64,000 nucleotides of DNA from an uncultured Lachnospiraceae bacterium (GCA_947644545.1 CANRZW010000003.1:62001-126000); one strand, 5' to 3'. Shown: positions 25,995-35,420, counted from the first letter of the stretch. The notes: a model not told the origin generated them from the letters alone. Numbers and translations are program-made.

Positions 25995-28053
25995 GATCAG
26001 GCTGGATCTGACACATTATCCGGGCGAAGATTACTACTGCGACGGTGAAGTGGAGGATGAGCTGCTTCAGATTGCCCGTAATTATTCCACAGTGGAATAC
26101 CGGCGTATCATCGAGGAACGGCAAAGCTGGCCGATTCTGTATCATCTGTCGGCACTGCGTGAGAATATCGTAGAGTGGCTGCCGATCACGAAGGATATGA
26201 AAGTATTGGAGGTCGGAGCAGGCTGCGGGGCGATCACGGGCGCACTTGCCAGAAAGGCAGGAGAAGTAACGTGTATCGACCTGTCGGGCAAGCGCAGCAG
26301 GATCAATGCTTATCGCCATATGGAAGCTGACAATGTGACCATCCATGTAGGAAACTTTCAGGACATAGAACCGGATCTTGCCGCAGACTATGACTATATC
26401 TGCCTGATCGGCGTATTTGAGTATGCGCAGGCGTATATCCGGTCCGACAAGCCTTATGAGAGATTTCTGAATATCCTAAAGCGGCATATGAAGCCGGAGG
26501 GGCATATTGCCATCGCCATAGAGAATAAATTTGGACTGAAATATTGGGCAGGGTGCAGGGAAGATCATCTGGGCGCCTATTTTGCGGGATTGGAGAACTA
26601 TCCCGACGGCGGTGTGGTGAGGACGTTTACGAGGGACGGACTGCTTGCGATTGCCGGGGAATGCGGCTTTGCAGAGGCACAGATGTATTATCCCTATCCG
26701 GATTATAAATTTATGACAAGTCTTTATTCTGACGAAAGACTGCCGCAGGTGGGAGAACTATCGACTAATCTTCGCAATTTTGACAGGGACAGGCTGCAGC
26801 TGTTTGATGAGAAGAAAGTATTTGATACCATCATACAGGAGCAGCAGTTTCCGTTGTTTTCCAATTCTTATATGCTTCTGTTAGGGCCCGGGCTGGAAGA
26901 ACAGTATGTGAAGTACTCGAATGACAGAAAGGAAGAATTCTGTATCAAAACCGTTCAGCGGAAGTGTGGGCAGGGGAAGATAATTGAGAAACACCCGTTA
27001 TCGGAGGCGGCATGGCAGCATATCGAGAACACGGCCAGTCTGGCGGGAAAGCTGTCTGCGCGCTACGGCGGCAGTGGGTTATCCATCAATCAATGTAATC
27101 TGGCGAAAACGGAGAATGGGGCGCCCTGCCTGCAGTTGGAGTATACGCCGGGAGTCAGGTTGGAGGAGCTGCTGGATGCGTGTCTGGAGAAGAATGACGT
27201 GGAGGGATTCCAACGTCTTTTTGATGAATATCTGCGGCGGATCTCCCAGGGGGAAGAACAGAAGATCGCTGACTATGATCTGATCTTCGCAAATATTATT
27301 CTGCCGGGAGAACTTCGTGATGACTGGATTGTGATAGACTATGAATGGAGTTTTGAGAGGTGTGTTGAGACAAGAGAGATTGCTTTTCGTGCAATCTATT
27401 GTTATTTATTAGAAAATGAGAAACGCAATAAGCTAAATCTTGATTTGATCATGGAAAAACTGGGTGTTACGCAATCTGATGCGGAACAGTTCCGCAGGCA
27501 GGAGATGACATTCCAGCAGTATGTGACCGGCAAACATATGGCCATGGCACAGATTCGCGAGGCGATCGGGCATCCGGTCTATACGGTGGAGGATATCTGT
27601 CTTGGACAGAAGCAGCCAAATGACAGCGACAGAATCCAGATCTATGAAGATACCGGTAAGGGCTTTCAGGAAGAACAGTCGTTTTTTCTGGACGAGACAA
27701 TGGAAGAGCAGGTGCGGGTGACGGCGGATGGCATGACGGAGCTGGAGGTAGTCATCGGCAGGGGCAGAAGCGCCCTGCGGATCGATCCCGGCAGTGAGTG
27801 CTGTCTGGTCTATATCCAGACTGTACAATGGAACGGTACGGAGATTCCTTTGAAGGGAAGACAGATACAGAACAATGGATTCAGAGTGGGAGAAAATACT
27901 TATGTCTTTCCGACGAAGGACCCCAATATCACAATCTCGCTGACGGGACTGCAGAACGAGGAACGCAATTTGCTGCAGGTGAGGATGGCAGTGACAAAAC
28001 TGCCGGAGGAAACGGCGGAGCATATGCAGAAAAGAGGTTTTTTTGGCGTATGA
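25963..28053 (+). CDS. Methyltransferase fused to a kinase-like domain (WbdD-like)
   Basis: A 696-residue cytoplasmic protein in three parts. Residues 60-250 are a class I SAM methyltransferase (motif I VLEVGAGCGAITG, then VTCIDLSGKR). Residues 320-480 look like a protein-kinase/APH fold: Lys329 in FCIKTV, hinge LEYTPGVRLEELL, catalytic-loop pattern Asp439 to Asn444 in YDLIFANIIL, and metal-binding Asp459 in IVIDYEW; the Asp-to-Asn spacing equals that of HRDLKPEN. Residues 560-690 are beta-rich and unassigned. Known WbdD has methyltransferase then kinase domains and caps the O9a chain for Wzt. The gene overlaps the Wzt-like gene by 32 bases. The capping role is an inference. Confidence 0.75.
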   Translation: MAERKIEEIGKIRLDLTHYPGEDYYCDGEVEDELLQIARNYSTVEYRRIIEERQSWPILYHLSALRENIVEWLPITKDMKVLEVGAGCGAITGALARKAGEVTCIDLSGKRSRINAYRHMEADNVTIHVGNFQDIEPDLAADYDYICLIGVFEYAQAYIRSDKPYERFLNILKRHMKPEGHIAIAIENKFGLKYWAGCREDHLGAYFAGLENYPDGGVVRTFTRDGLLAIAGECGFAEAQMYYPYPDYKFMTSLYSDERLPQVGELSTNLRNFDRDRLQLFDEKKVFDTIIQEQQFPLFSNSYMLLLGPGLEEQYVKYSNDRKEEFCIKTVQRKCGQGKIIEKHPLSEAAWQHIENTASLAGKLSARYGGSGLSINQCNLAKTENGAPCLQLEYTPGVRLEELLDACLEKNDVEGFQRLFDEYLRRISQGEEQKIADYDLIFANIILPGELRDDWIVIDYEWSFERCVETREIAFRAIYCYLLENEKRNKLNLDLIMEKLGVTQSDAEQFRRQEMTFQQYVTGKHMAMAQIREAIGHPVYTVEDICLGQKQPNDSDRIQIYEDTGKGFQEEQSFFLDETMEEQVRVTADGMTELEVVIGRGRSALRIDPGSECCLVYIQTVQWNGTEIPLKGRQIQNNGFRVGENTYVFPTKDPNITISLTGLQNEERNLLQVRMAVTKLPEETAEHMQKRGFFGV

Positions 28054-30497
28054 GCAGAGGAGCAGAAAAGTATAATTGGGCTGCCTACTATGCGGCGGCT
28101 TATGAGAACGAGCGGAAACAGAATATCGTACTGGCGGAGAGAATTGCAGATGCAGAGAGACGGCAGGCAGATCTGAGTGATAATCTGGAGCGGATTTGTG
28201 CGACTCCCTTCTGGAAAGCGACAGTTCCTTTTCGGAAACTGCAACAGAACAGGAAGGATCGTCTGCAAAAGAATAAGGAGAAAGACAGGTGTTCTGAAAA
28301 GAACGCCTGTCTTCTGCGTTATACGAAAGAGGTACAGCGGCAGAAACAGCCTTATAAGGAGTGGCTGTCAGAGAGGGATAGCAGCAGTTATGGGTGTGAT
28401 GAGCCAAATGGGGAGATGAGCGACTGGCAGGCCGTTCGGATACCGGAATCGGACATCGTACTGTTGACCTATGGCGGCGGGGCGCTAAGTTCAGGCGCAT
28501 TTGAAGAAATCAAATCCTATTTTGACAATCATAAATCATGCGTTATAGCTTACACGGATGAAGATTTCTACTGGGAAGATCTGTCGCAGCGTATGCAGCC
28601 ATGGTTTAAACCCGGCTACTCTCCGGATACCCTGTTATCTTATAATTACTGGGGACATCTGGTTGCGGTCCGGGAGGACTTTTTGACGGAGGTACTGCAG
28701 GAGGATGGAGTCCGCAACAGTCATTTCCAGGCAGAGGGTTCCGGACAGGCGGCAAGATTCTATAATCTTTGTCTGTATCTGGAAGAAGCGGTGATGAGAC
28801 AGGAGCAGATGCGTGGGATTTCGGCTGCGGACGCGATTGGTCATGTTCCGGAAGTGCTCTTTCATCAGCTGTATGTGCCTGCTGAAAGGGAGCGTGAGGA
28901 GATCGCAGCGTGTGACACAAAGGAAGAGCGGGTGATCAGGGCAGAGCAGGGACTGATACAGGAACTGGAGGCGGGGGTCTATCTGACGGGCGCCGGGAAA
29001 GAATATACGAAAGTCAGGGAGGCGGCGTTGTACAGACGCGGAAGAAGAGGCAGACTGCAGTGTGGGCCGGAGCCGGATGTTTATCATATTGTCTATGACA
29101 CTTCCATATCCGGAAGAGATCGTTGTGTCCGCGCACAGAGCGCCGACAGGCATATCCATCCGCATCCGCTGGTATCGGTGGTGATCCCGTCGAAGGATCA
29201 TCCGGAGGTTTTGGAACAGTGTCTTAAGTCGTTTCGCAAGAGGACACAGTACGGTTGTTATGAATGGATTGTGGTAGACAATGGCAGCACGGATGAGAAT
29301 CGTTCCCGGATCCTGAAACTGCAGCAGGAATATGGATTTCTGTATCTTTATGAGAAGATGCCTTTTAACTTTTCCAGAATGTGCAATATGGGAGCGGCAA
29401 AGGCGCAGGGGGATCTGCTGCTGTTTCTGAACGACGATATAGAGATTCTGGAAAAGAGCTGGCTCGGACGGATGGTAGGACAGGCGATCCAGCCTCGCAC
29501 AGGGGCGGTGGGTGCGAAATTGTGGTATGCCGGCACAAGACGGATCCAACATGCAGGCATCACGAATCTGAAGATTGGTCCGTCCCATAAACTGGTCACT
29601 TTTGAGGATGACAGGGATTACTATTATGGCCGTAACCGGGTAACTTATAATATGATCGGGGTGACGGCAGCCTGCCTGATGGTGGCGAAGTCCAAGTATG
29701 CGCAGGTAGGCGGTTTTGATGAGGAGATGGCCGTTTCCTACAATGATGTAGAGTTTTGTTTTAAGCTGACGGAGGCCGGATTTTATAATGTGCAGAGAAA
29801 CGACGCGGTGTTGTACCATCATGAATCGTTAAGCCGCGGGCTGGATGAATTTGATACAGATAAGTGGGAGAGGCTGCTTAAGGAGAAGCAGCATCTGTAT
29901 GACAAACACCCGCAGCTGGAAGGGAAGGATCCTTTCTATCATGAATCGTTGATCGACAATGCGTCTGATTACAGGTGCAATTATAAGTTTGCCTATGAGG
30001 ATTCACTTTGTACGAGGAAGGTGGAGCCGTTGCAGGAGGGGAAAATCGGGCGGATCCGGGAAGAGAGTCTGAACCTGATCGTGGACAGGGCGGAAATGCA
30101 GCACAAGATATGGGAGGAAGAGCCGGATATCGTATGGATCATGGGATGGTGCTATGTGCCGGGAGAGGACAATGCACTCTATGACAAGACGCTGCTTCTG
30201 CAGAGAAAGAACGAAAGAGATACCGGCACGGCAGAGCTGGGGGGCAGTCGCTGCGGGTCAGATCATGCGTATGGGGATGGTTCAGGATATATGGCAGTTC
30301 CGGCAGACTGGAGTCGTAAGGATGTGGTGGAGAGTCTGCGCGGGGAGGAGCATATTGAGCTTGCCGGGTTTGTGCTCCGGGTTTTGAAGAGGGATCTGGA
30401 GGCCGGAACCTATCGGATTGGGATGGTATGTGCGAATCAGGTGACGGGTGAGAGCGCGCTGGCGTGGAGCGAGAAGGAAATAACGGTTGCTTTTTAG
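28050..30497 (+). CDS. Large GT2-family glycosyltransferase with N-terminal coiled coil
   Basis: An 815-residue protein. Residues 5-70 form a charged heptad-like helix beginning YNWAAYYAAAYENERKQN. Residues about 125-330 resemble a degenerate GT2 half (YTDEDFYWEDL, WFKPGYSPDTLLSYNYWG). Residues 370-650 are a clear GT2 domain: VSVVIPSKDHPE, IVVDNGSTDENR, the metal-binding LLFLNDDIEIL, and the GGFDEEMAVSYNDVEFC acceptor block. The last 115 residues are beta-rich with GWCYVPGEDNALYD. The start at 28050 overlaps the stop of the methyltransferase-kinase gene (ATGA). It probably adds rhamnose or another deoxysugar to the chain; the donor is not provable from sequence. Confidence 0.88.
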   Translation: MSRGAEKYNWAAYYAAAYENERKQNIVLAERIADAERRQADLSDNLERICATPFWKATVPFRKLQQNRKDRLQKNKEKDRCSEKNACLLRYTKEVQRQKQPYKEWLSERDSSSYGCDEPNGEMSDWQAVRIPESDIVLLTYGGGALSSGAFEEIKSYFDNHKSCVIAYTDEDFYWEDLSQRMQPWFKPGYSPDTLLSYNYWGHLVAVREDFLTEVLQEDGVRNSHFQAEGSGQAARFYNLCLYLEEAVMRQEQMRGISAADAIGHVPEVLFHQLYVPAEREREEIAACDTKEERVIRAEQGLIQELEAGVYLTGAGKEYTKVREAALYRRGRRGRLQCGPEPDVYHIVYDTSISGRDRCVRAQSADRHIHPHPLVSVVIPSKDHPEVLEQCLKSFRKRTQYGCYEWIVVDNGSTDENRSRILKLQQEYGFLYLYEKMPFNFSRMCNMGAAKAQGDLLLFLNDDIEILEKSWLGRMVGQAIQPRTGAVGAKLWYAGTRRIQHAGITNLKIGPSHKLVTFEDDRDYYYGRNRVTYNMIGVTAACLMVAKSKYAQVGGFDEEMAVSYNDVEFCFKLTEAGFYNVQRNDAVLYHHESLSRGLDEFDTDKWERLLKEKQHLYDKHPQLEGKDPFYHESLIDNASDYRCNYKFAYEDSLCTRKVEPLQEGKIGRIREESLNLIVDRAEMQHKIWEEEPDIVWIMGWCYVPGEDNALYDKTLLLQRKNERDTGTAELGGSRCGSDHAYGDGSGYMAVPADWSRKDVVESLRGEEHIELAGFVLRVLKRDLEAGTYRIGMVCANQVTGESALAWSEKEITVAF

Positions 30498-30541
30498 AGG
30501 AAAAGACCGATAAAAGCATAGACAGAAAGGAAACATAATAT

Positions 30542-32536
30542 ATGGAACAGAGGGAACAGACGCAGATGACGGAGGAGGAAGCCCTGCGGTTTTACAGGGA
30601 TGCTTATGAGCGGGAGAGGAAGAAGAATCGGTTCTTAAGCGGCCGGCTGGCGGATGAGGAATATAAGAACAGAGAGCTGGAGAAGAACCTGGCGGATATC
30701 AAGGGGACGTTACTCTGGCGATTGTCCAAACCGCTGCGAAGTCTGGTGCACTGGGTACACCGCACGAAGGAGCGGGTCGGCAGATATGGAGATCTGAAAG
30801 GGATCCTGCGCAAGTTGAATGCCAAAGGGATCGAGCGGAAGGCGCGGATCCAGCATGGAACGGAAAGTTTTCCGAGTGCGGAGGAGGCGCAGCGGCAGCG
30901 GGAGACCAGATTTGACAGGAGTGTCAGATTTAGCATTCTGGTGCCGTTGTACAATACGCCGGAGAAGTTTTTAAGGCAGGCGATCGAGTCGGTGACGGCG
31001 CAGACTTATTCGGGCTGGGAATTGTGCCTGGCGGATGGTTCCGATGCGGAGCATGGCGAGGTGGGGCGGATCTGCAGGGAATACGGAGCGAAGGATGAGC
31101 GGATCCGGTATCGGAAACTGGCTAAGAATGAAGGAATCTCAGGCAATACCAATGCCTGTCTGGATATGGCTAACGGCGATTATATTGCGCTGTTTGACCA
31201 TGACGACGTGTTGCACCCGAGCGTGCTCTATGAGTATATGAAGGTGATCTGCGAGCAGGGAGCGGACTATATTTATTGTGACGAGGCTACTTTTCAGGGA
31301 AATAAGACGATTGACGACATGATCACACTTCATTTCAAGCCGGATTTTGCGCCGGATAATCTGCGCGCGAATAATTACATCTGTCATTTCAGCGCTTTTG
31401 ACAGGAAGCTTTTGGAATGTATGCCGTTGTTCCGGTCGGAATTTGATGGTAGTCAGGATCACGATATGATCCTCCGGCTGACTGCGAAGGCCAGATGTGT
31501 GGTGCATGTGCCGAAATTGCTCTACTACTGGCGTTCCCATGCGGGCAGCGTGGCTTCCGACATTAACGCCAAGAGCTATGCCATTGAGGCGGCCAAGGGA
31601 GCGGTGGCGGCCAGCTTAAGGCAGCAGGGATTTGACAATTTCGAGATCACTTCGACCAAAGCTTTCGAGACCATCTTCCGGATCAAGTACGAGATTCTGG
31701 GGAATCCCAAAGTGAGTATCGTGATCCCGAATAAGGATCATCTGGAAGATCTGCAGCGGTGCATCACTTCGATCATGGACAAGAGCACCTATGACAATTA
31801 TGAGATTATTGTGGTGGAGAACAACAGCACCAGCGACGAGATCTGTGAATATTATAAGAAGATACAGGAGAATGCGAATATTCGGGTTATTCCGTATGAA
31901 GGTGATTTCAACTATTCCCGGATCAATAATTTCGGTGTGGCGAATGCGCAGGGAGAATATATCCTGTTATTGAACAATGACACGAAGGTGATCACCCTGG
32001 ACTGGATCGAAGAGCTGCTCATGTATGCGCAGCGCAAAGATGTGGGCGCGGTAGGCGCGAAGCTCTATTATGAGGACAAGACGATCCAGCATGCGGGCGT
32101 GGTGCTGGGCCTGGGGGCACACAGGACGGCGGGGCACAGCCATTACCGTGTCAGCAGCAATAATCTGGGATACATGGGCAGACTCTGTTATGCGCAGAAC
32201 GTGATGGCGGTGACGGGGGCCTGCCTGATGATGAGAAAGGCGCTGTTTACAGAGCTTGGCGGGCTGGATGAAGACTTTGCCGTCTCCCTGAACGATGTGG
32301 ATCTGTGCGTGCGGGCATGGCAGGCGGGGTACGTCAATGTGTTTACGCCTTTTGCGGAGCTGTATCATTTCGAGTCCATTTCCCGCGGGCTGGATAATGC
32401 CGGGGAGAAAGCGGCGCGGTATGACAGGGAGTCGGAGGCGTTCCGGACGAAGTGGAAAGAAGTGCTGGAGACGGGAGATCCGTATTATAATGTGAACTTC
32501 TCGCTGGATCGGAGTGATTTTGCATTGAAGATTTAA
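30542..32536 (+). CDS. Bimodular GT2 glycosyltransferase
   Basis: A 664-residue protein with an N-terminal charged helix (residues 5-75, FYRDAYERERKKNRFL) matching that of the preceding enzyme, then two GT2 domains. Domain 1 (about 135-370) has FSILVPLYNTPEKFL and ALFDHDDVLHPS; domain 2 (about 385-640) has VSIVIPNKDHLEDL, IIVVENNSTSD, ILLLNNDTKV and GGLDEDFAVSLNDVDLC. Such double enzymes usually add two residues or alternate two linkages in rhamnan-type polymers. AAAGGA precedes the ATG. It ends the exporter unit, followed by a strong hairpin at 32539. Confidence 0.92.
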   Translation: MEQREQTQMTEEEALRFYRDAYERERKKNRFLSGRLADEEYKNRELEKNLADIKGTLLWRLSKPLRSLVHWVHRTKERVGRYGDLKGILRKLNAKGIERKARIQHGTESFPSAEEAQRQRETRFDRSVRFSILVPLYNTPEKFLRQAIESVTAQTYSGWELCLADGSDAEHGEVGRICREYGAKDERIRYRKLAKNEGISGNTNACLDMANGDYIALFDHDDVLHPSVLYEYMKVICEQGADYIYCDEATFQGNKTIDDMITLHFKPDFAPDNLRANNYICHFSAFDRKLLECMPLFRSEFDGSQDHDMILRLTAKARCVVHVPKLLYYWRSHAGSVASDINAKSYAIEAAKGAVAASLRQQGFDNFEITSTKAFETIFRIKYEILGNPKVSIVIPNKDHLEDLQRCITSIMDKSTYDNYEIIVVENNSTSDEICEYYKKIQENANIRVIPYEGDFNYSRINNFGVANAQGEYILLLNNDTKVITLDWIEELLMYAQRKDVGAVGAKLYYEDKTIQHAGVVLGLGAHRTAGHSHYRVSSNNLGYMGRLCYAQNVMAVTGACLMMRKALFTELGGLDEDFAVSLNDVDLCVRAWQAGYVNVFTPFAELYHFESISRGLDNAGEKAARYDRESEAFRTKWKEVLETGDPYYNVNFSLDRSDFALKI

Positions 32537-32538
32537 AG

Positions 32539-32587
32539 AGACAGGGCCGGGATGCGATTCGGGAGACGGAGCATTCCGGCCCTGTCT
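32539..32587. terminator. Strong hairpin between convergent genes
   Basis: AGACAGGGCCGGGATGC pairs with GCATTCCGGCCCTGTCT with one mismatch. It ends the plus-strand exporter unit and the minus-strand hicAB unit. There is no long T run on either side. Confidence 0.75.
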
Positions 32588-32605
32588 GCACAGGGGCAAC
32601 AGGGA

Positions 32606-33019
32606 CTATTGTCTGTGCGACATTGGAATTTGCAGGTAGTCGATCAGGGCAGTCTCCATCAGACGGGAATAGTTGACCTTTTGCTCTTCGGCGATTCTTT
32701 TTAACCATGCCGGCAGCGTAATGTTTGTCTTAATGCGTTCATTGTCCTTCTTGATGCGGAATAAATCCGGATGGATGGTAACAGGCATGATAACATTGCC
32801 TTCGGTATCTTCTTTCGGCAGGTTTACGGATGGAACGGGGATTTCTTCATGATCACATTCCATACTGTATACATGGAGACTGGCGGCTTCTGCTGCCATG
32901 CGTGCGGCCTCTTCAAGATTCTTTCCGAAGCTGATGCATCCCGGCAGATCGGGAAAATAGATACTGTAAGAGCCGTCCGCAGAGGGCTCAAAAACTGCAA
33001 GAAAAGTTAAGTTCTGCAT
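32606..33019 (-). CDS. hicB: HicB family antitoxin
   Basis: A 137-residue protein. The N-terminal partial RNase H-like fold is typical of HicB: FLAVFEPSADGSYSIYFPDL, then CISFGKNLEEAARMA. The C-terminus, TNITLPAWLKRIAEEQ through YSRLMETALIDYLQ, is a ribbon-helix-helix DNA-binding part. HicB neutralises HicA and represses the shared promoter. It is the second gene of the pair, 33 bases after hicA. It lies against the flow of the glycan locus. Confidence 0.92.
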   Translation of the reverse strand: MQNLTFLAVFEPSADGSYSIYFPDLPGCISFGKNLEEAARMAAEAASLHVYSMECDHEEIPVPSVNLPKEDTEGNVIMPVTIHPDLFRIKKDNERIKTNITLPAWLKRIAEEQKVNYSRLMETALIDYLQIPMSHRQ

Positions 33020-33052
33020 AAATCTTGTTCCTTTCTCAGAGAATTGCAGCGC

Positions 33053-33241
33053 TCATTGCTGCTTAAGACCGGCCTGTTTGTAGATACTGTTCAAAGTTCC
33101 GGGTTTCAAGTCTCCGCCATGATTTGCAACTGTGACTTTACCGGGTTTTGCCGGGTGCTTCAGGCTTATATGTGATCCTTCCTGATTGACGATGTACCAT
33201 CCGTCTTTGCGAAGCACTTTCAGTATTTCGCGAACTGTCAT
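33053..33241 (-). CDS. hicA: HicA family mRNA interferase toxin
   Basis: A 62-residue double-stranded-RNA-binding-like toxin. The order TVREILKVLRKDGWYIVNQ then GSHISLKHP with catalytic His24, then VTVANHGGDLKPGTLNSI, is canonical HicA. HicA degrades mRNA and arrests growth when HicB is lost. The start at 33241 follows GGGAG by 6 bases; the frame goes on to 33259 without a site. Toxin-first order is normal for hicAB. Confidence 0.92.
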   Translation of the reverse strand: MTVREILKVLRKDGWYIVNQEGSHISLKHPAKPGKVTVANHGGDLKPGTLNSIYKQAGLKQQ

Positions 33242-33264
33242 ATAGTATTCTCCCTGCATGATTT

Positions 33265-33293
33265 ATTATACGCCTTATTTATACGTATGCCAA
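33265..33293 (-). promoter_or_regulatory. hicA: hicAB promoter with palindromic spacer
   Basis: On the minus strand TTGGCA and TATAAT are separated by 17 bases. The spacer holds the palindrome ATACGTAT (33281-33288), a plausible HicB operator. Transcription would start about 17 bases before hicA. Confidence 0.75.
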
Positions 33294-33467
33294 TGGATTT
33301 GTGTAAGAAAATAAAAATTATGAATCTGAAAATATGGTATAGAAATATCATCGAGCCTGAGAAAACAATACTGTCAGAATGCAGCGGGCGTTGTGATGAC
33401 TATATTGTACTATGTATGTAGATTCAGTGCAATATCAATTTGCTATGGCACAGATTTCCAAAAGAGG

Positions 33468-33497
33468 TTTACTGATAGAACAACCTTGTGTTAAAAT
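33468..33497 (+). promoter_or_regulatory. pgcA: pgcA promoter candidate
   Basis: TTTACT and TAAAAT are separated by 18 bases, about 70 bases before the phosphoglucomutase start. Confidence 0.5.
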
Positions 33498-33566
33498 ATA
33501 GATGTTGATTTATTTGTGTAGGAGCGTAAGATCAAGAACGGGAACGCTTCGGAAATGGAGGAAAAC

Positions 33567-35288
33567 ATGGGATATCAGGAACAATTTAATTTTTGGGTGG
33601 AGGACTCTTATTTCGACGATGCGACGAAGCAGGAGCTTCTGGCGATCAGGAATGACGAGAAAGAGATCGAAGAGCGCTTTTACAAGGATCTTGAGTTTGG
33701 TACAGGTGGTCTGCGCGGTGTGATCGGCGCAGGTACGAACCGCATGAATATCTATACGGTCCGTAAGGCGACTCAGGGACTTGCGAATTACATAAAGAAA
33801 CAGGGCGGCGAGGAGAAGGGTGTTGCGATCGCCTATGACTCCAGAAGAATGTCTCCCGAGTTTGCGGATGAGGCGGCACTTTGTCTGGCAGCTAACGGAA
33901 TCAGGGCTTATGTGTTTGATGCGCTGCGTCCCACACCGGAGCTGTCTTTCGCACTGCGTGAGCTGGGCTGTATTTCCGGTATCGTGATCACGGCCAGCCA
34001 TAACCCGCCGGAGTACAACGGTTACAAGTGTTATTGGGAGGACGGCGCACAGGTGGCGGCTCCCAGGGACAAGGAGATCATCACGGAAGTGAATAATGTG
34101 ACCGACTACCATGCCGTGAAGACGATGGACAAGGAAGAGGCGAAGAAGGCAGGCCTCTATGTGGTGATTGGCAAAGAGATCGACGACAAGTACATGGTGG
34201 AGTTGAAGAAGCAGATCATCCATCCGGAAGTGATTCAGGAAATGGCTGAGGACATGAAGATCGTTTACTCTCCGTTCAACGGCACGGGTAATGTACCGGT
34301 AAGAAGAATCCTTTCCGAGCTTGGATTCAAGAATGTGTTCGTAGTGCCTGAGCAGGAGATGCCGGATCCCGACTTTACAACGCTGGATTATCCGAATCCG
34401 GAAGATCCCAAGGCATTTACACTGGCGCTCAAGCTGGCGAAAGAGAAGAATGCGGATATCGTGCTGGCGACAGATCCGGACGCAGACAGACTGGGTATCT
34501 ACGCACTGGATACGAAGTCCGGCGAGTATGTGCCATTTACCGGTAATATGTCCGGTATGCTGATTGCGGAGTATCTCTTAAGAGAGAGAACGGCGACCGG
34601 TAAGATGCCTGAGAATCCGGCGCTTGTGACCACCATCGTGACCACGAATATGGCACGTGCCATTGCAGACGACTATAAGGTGAAGTTTATTGAGGTTCTG
34701 ACCGGCTTTAAGTATATCGGCGAACAGATCAAGCTGTTTGAGCAGAGCGGTTCCAACAACTACGTATTCGGCCTGGAAGAGAGCTACGGTTGTCTGGCAG
34801 GTACTCATGCAAGAGATAAGGACGCCATCGTTGCGGTTATGTGCCTGTGCGAGATGGCGGCATGGTGCAAGAAGAACGGCAAGACCGTCTGGGATCAGAT
34901 GATTACGCTGTACGAGAAGTATGGTTACTTCAAGGAGAGCCAGTATGCGATCACCATGAAGGGAATCGACGGCGCGAAGCAGATCGCGGAGATCATGGAT
35001 AAGCTCAGGAATGACCCGCCGAAGAACTTCGGAGACCTGAAGGTGAAGGAATTCAGAGATTACAATACCGGCAAGACGCTGAATCTGGAAAGCGGTGAAG
35101 CAGGAGAGACAGGCCTGCCGCAGTCGAATGTGCTGTACTTCGATCTGACCAATGATTCCTGGTGCTGTGCGCGTCCGTCCGGCACGGAGCCTAAGATCAA
35201 GTTCTATATGGGCGTGAAAGGTACAAGTCTTGAGGATGCACAGGCGAGACTGGAGAAGCTGACAGAGGATCTGAAAGCGTATCTTTGA
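33567..35288 (+). CDS. pgcA: Alpha-phosphoglucomutase/phosphomannomutase
   Basis: A 573-residue enzyme of the alpha-D-phosphohexomutase superfamily. The phosphoserine loop is GIVITASHNPPEYNG, the metal loop DPDADRLGIY, the sugar-binding loop FGLEESYGC and the phosphate-binding loop ARPSGTEPKIKFY. FGTGGLRGVIGAG at the N-terminus is typical of the long PgcA type. It interconverts glucose 6-phosphate and glucose 1-phosphate, feeding rfbA. The start at 33567 follows GGAGG by 5 bases; the ATG at 33555 overlaps that site. It is its own unit, with a terminator at 35341. Confidence 0.95.
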   Translation: MGYQEQFNFWVEDSYFDDATKQELLAIRNDEKEIEERFYKDLEFGTGGLRGVIGAGTNRMNIYTVRKATQGLANYIKKQGGEEKGVAIAYDSRRMSPEFADEAALCLAANGIRAYVFDALRPTPELSFALRELGCISGIVITASHNPPEYNGYKCYWEDGAQVAAPRDKEIITEVNNVTDYHAVKTMDKEEAKKAGLYVVIGKEIDDKYMVELKKQIIHPEVIQEMAEDMKIVYSPFNGTGNVPVRRILSELGFKNVFVVPEQEMPDPDFTTLDYPNPEDPKAFTLALKLAKEKNADIVLATDPDADRLGIYALDTKSGEYVPFTGNMSGMLIAEYLLRERTATGKMPENPALVTTIVTTNMARAIADDYKVKFIEVLTGFKYIGEQIKLFEQSGSNNYVFGLEESYGCLAGTHARDKDAIVAVMCLCEMAAWCKKNGKTVWDQMITLYEKYGYFKESQYAITMKGIDGAKQIAEIMDKLRNDPPKNFGDLKVKEFRDYNTGKTLNLESGEAGETGLPQSNVLYFDLTNDSWCCARPSGTEPKIKFYMGVKGTSLEDAQARLEKLTEDLKAYL

Positions 35289-35340
35289 TTGTAAGGAAGA
35301 AGTGTATAAATTATGTAAGGTAAGTTGATAATAGCAGCAT

Positions 35341-35376
35341 ATCGCCCTGTGTTGATGCAGGGCGATGGTTGTTTTA
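35341..35376 (+). terminator. pgcA terminator
   Basis: ATCGCCCTG and CAGGGCGAT form a 9-bp stem with an 8-base loop, followed by a T-rich tail. Confidence 0.85.
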
Positions 35377-35420
35377 TGGTTATTTTATTATGAAAGTCAG
35401 AGACTTTGTGGAGCAGGGCG

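Larger units (their letters stand above)
33242..33566. other. Divergent region between hicA and pgcA
   Basis: Holds the hicAB promoter at 33265-33293 and the pgcA promoter candidate at 33468-33497, with AT-rich sequence between. No gene was seen. Confidence 0.6.

Noticed and set aside
33019..33053. hicAB as part of a mobile element
   Set aside because: No integrase, transposase or target repeat is visible around the pair.
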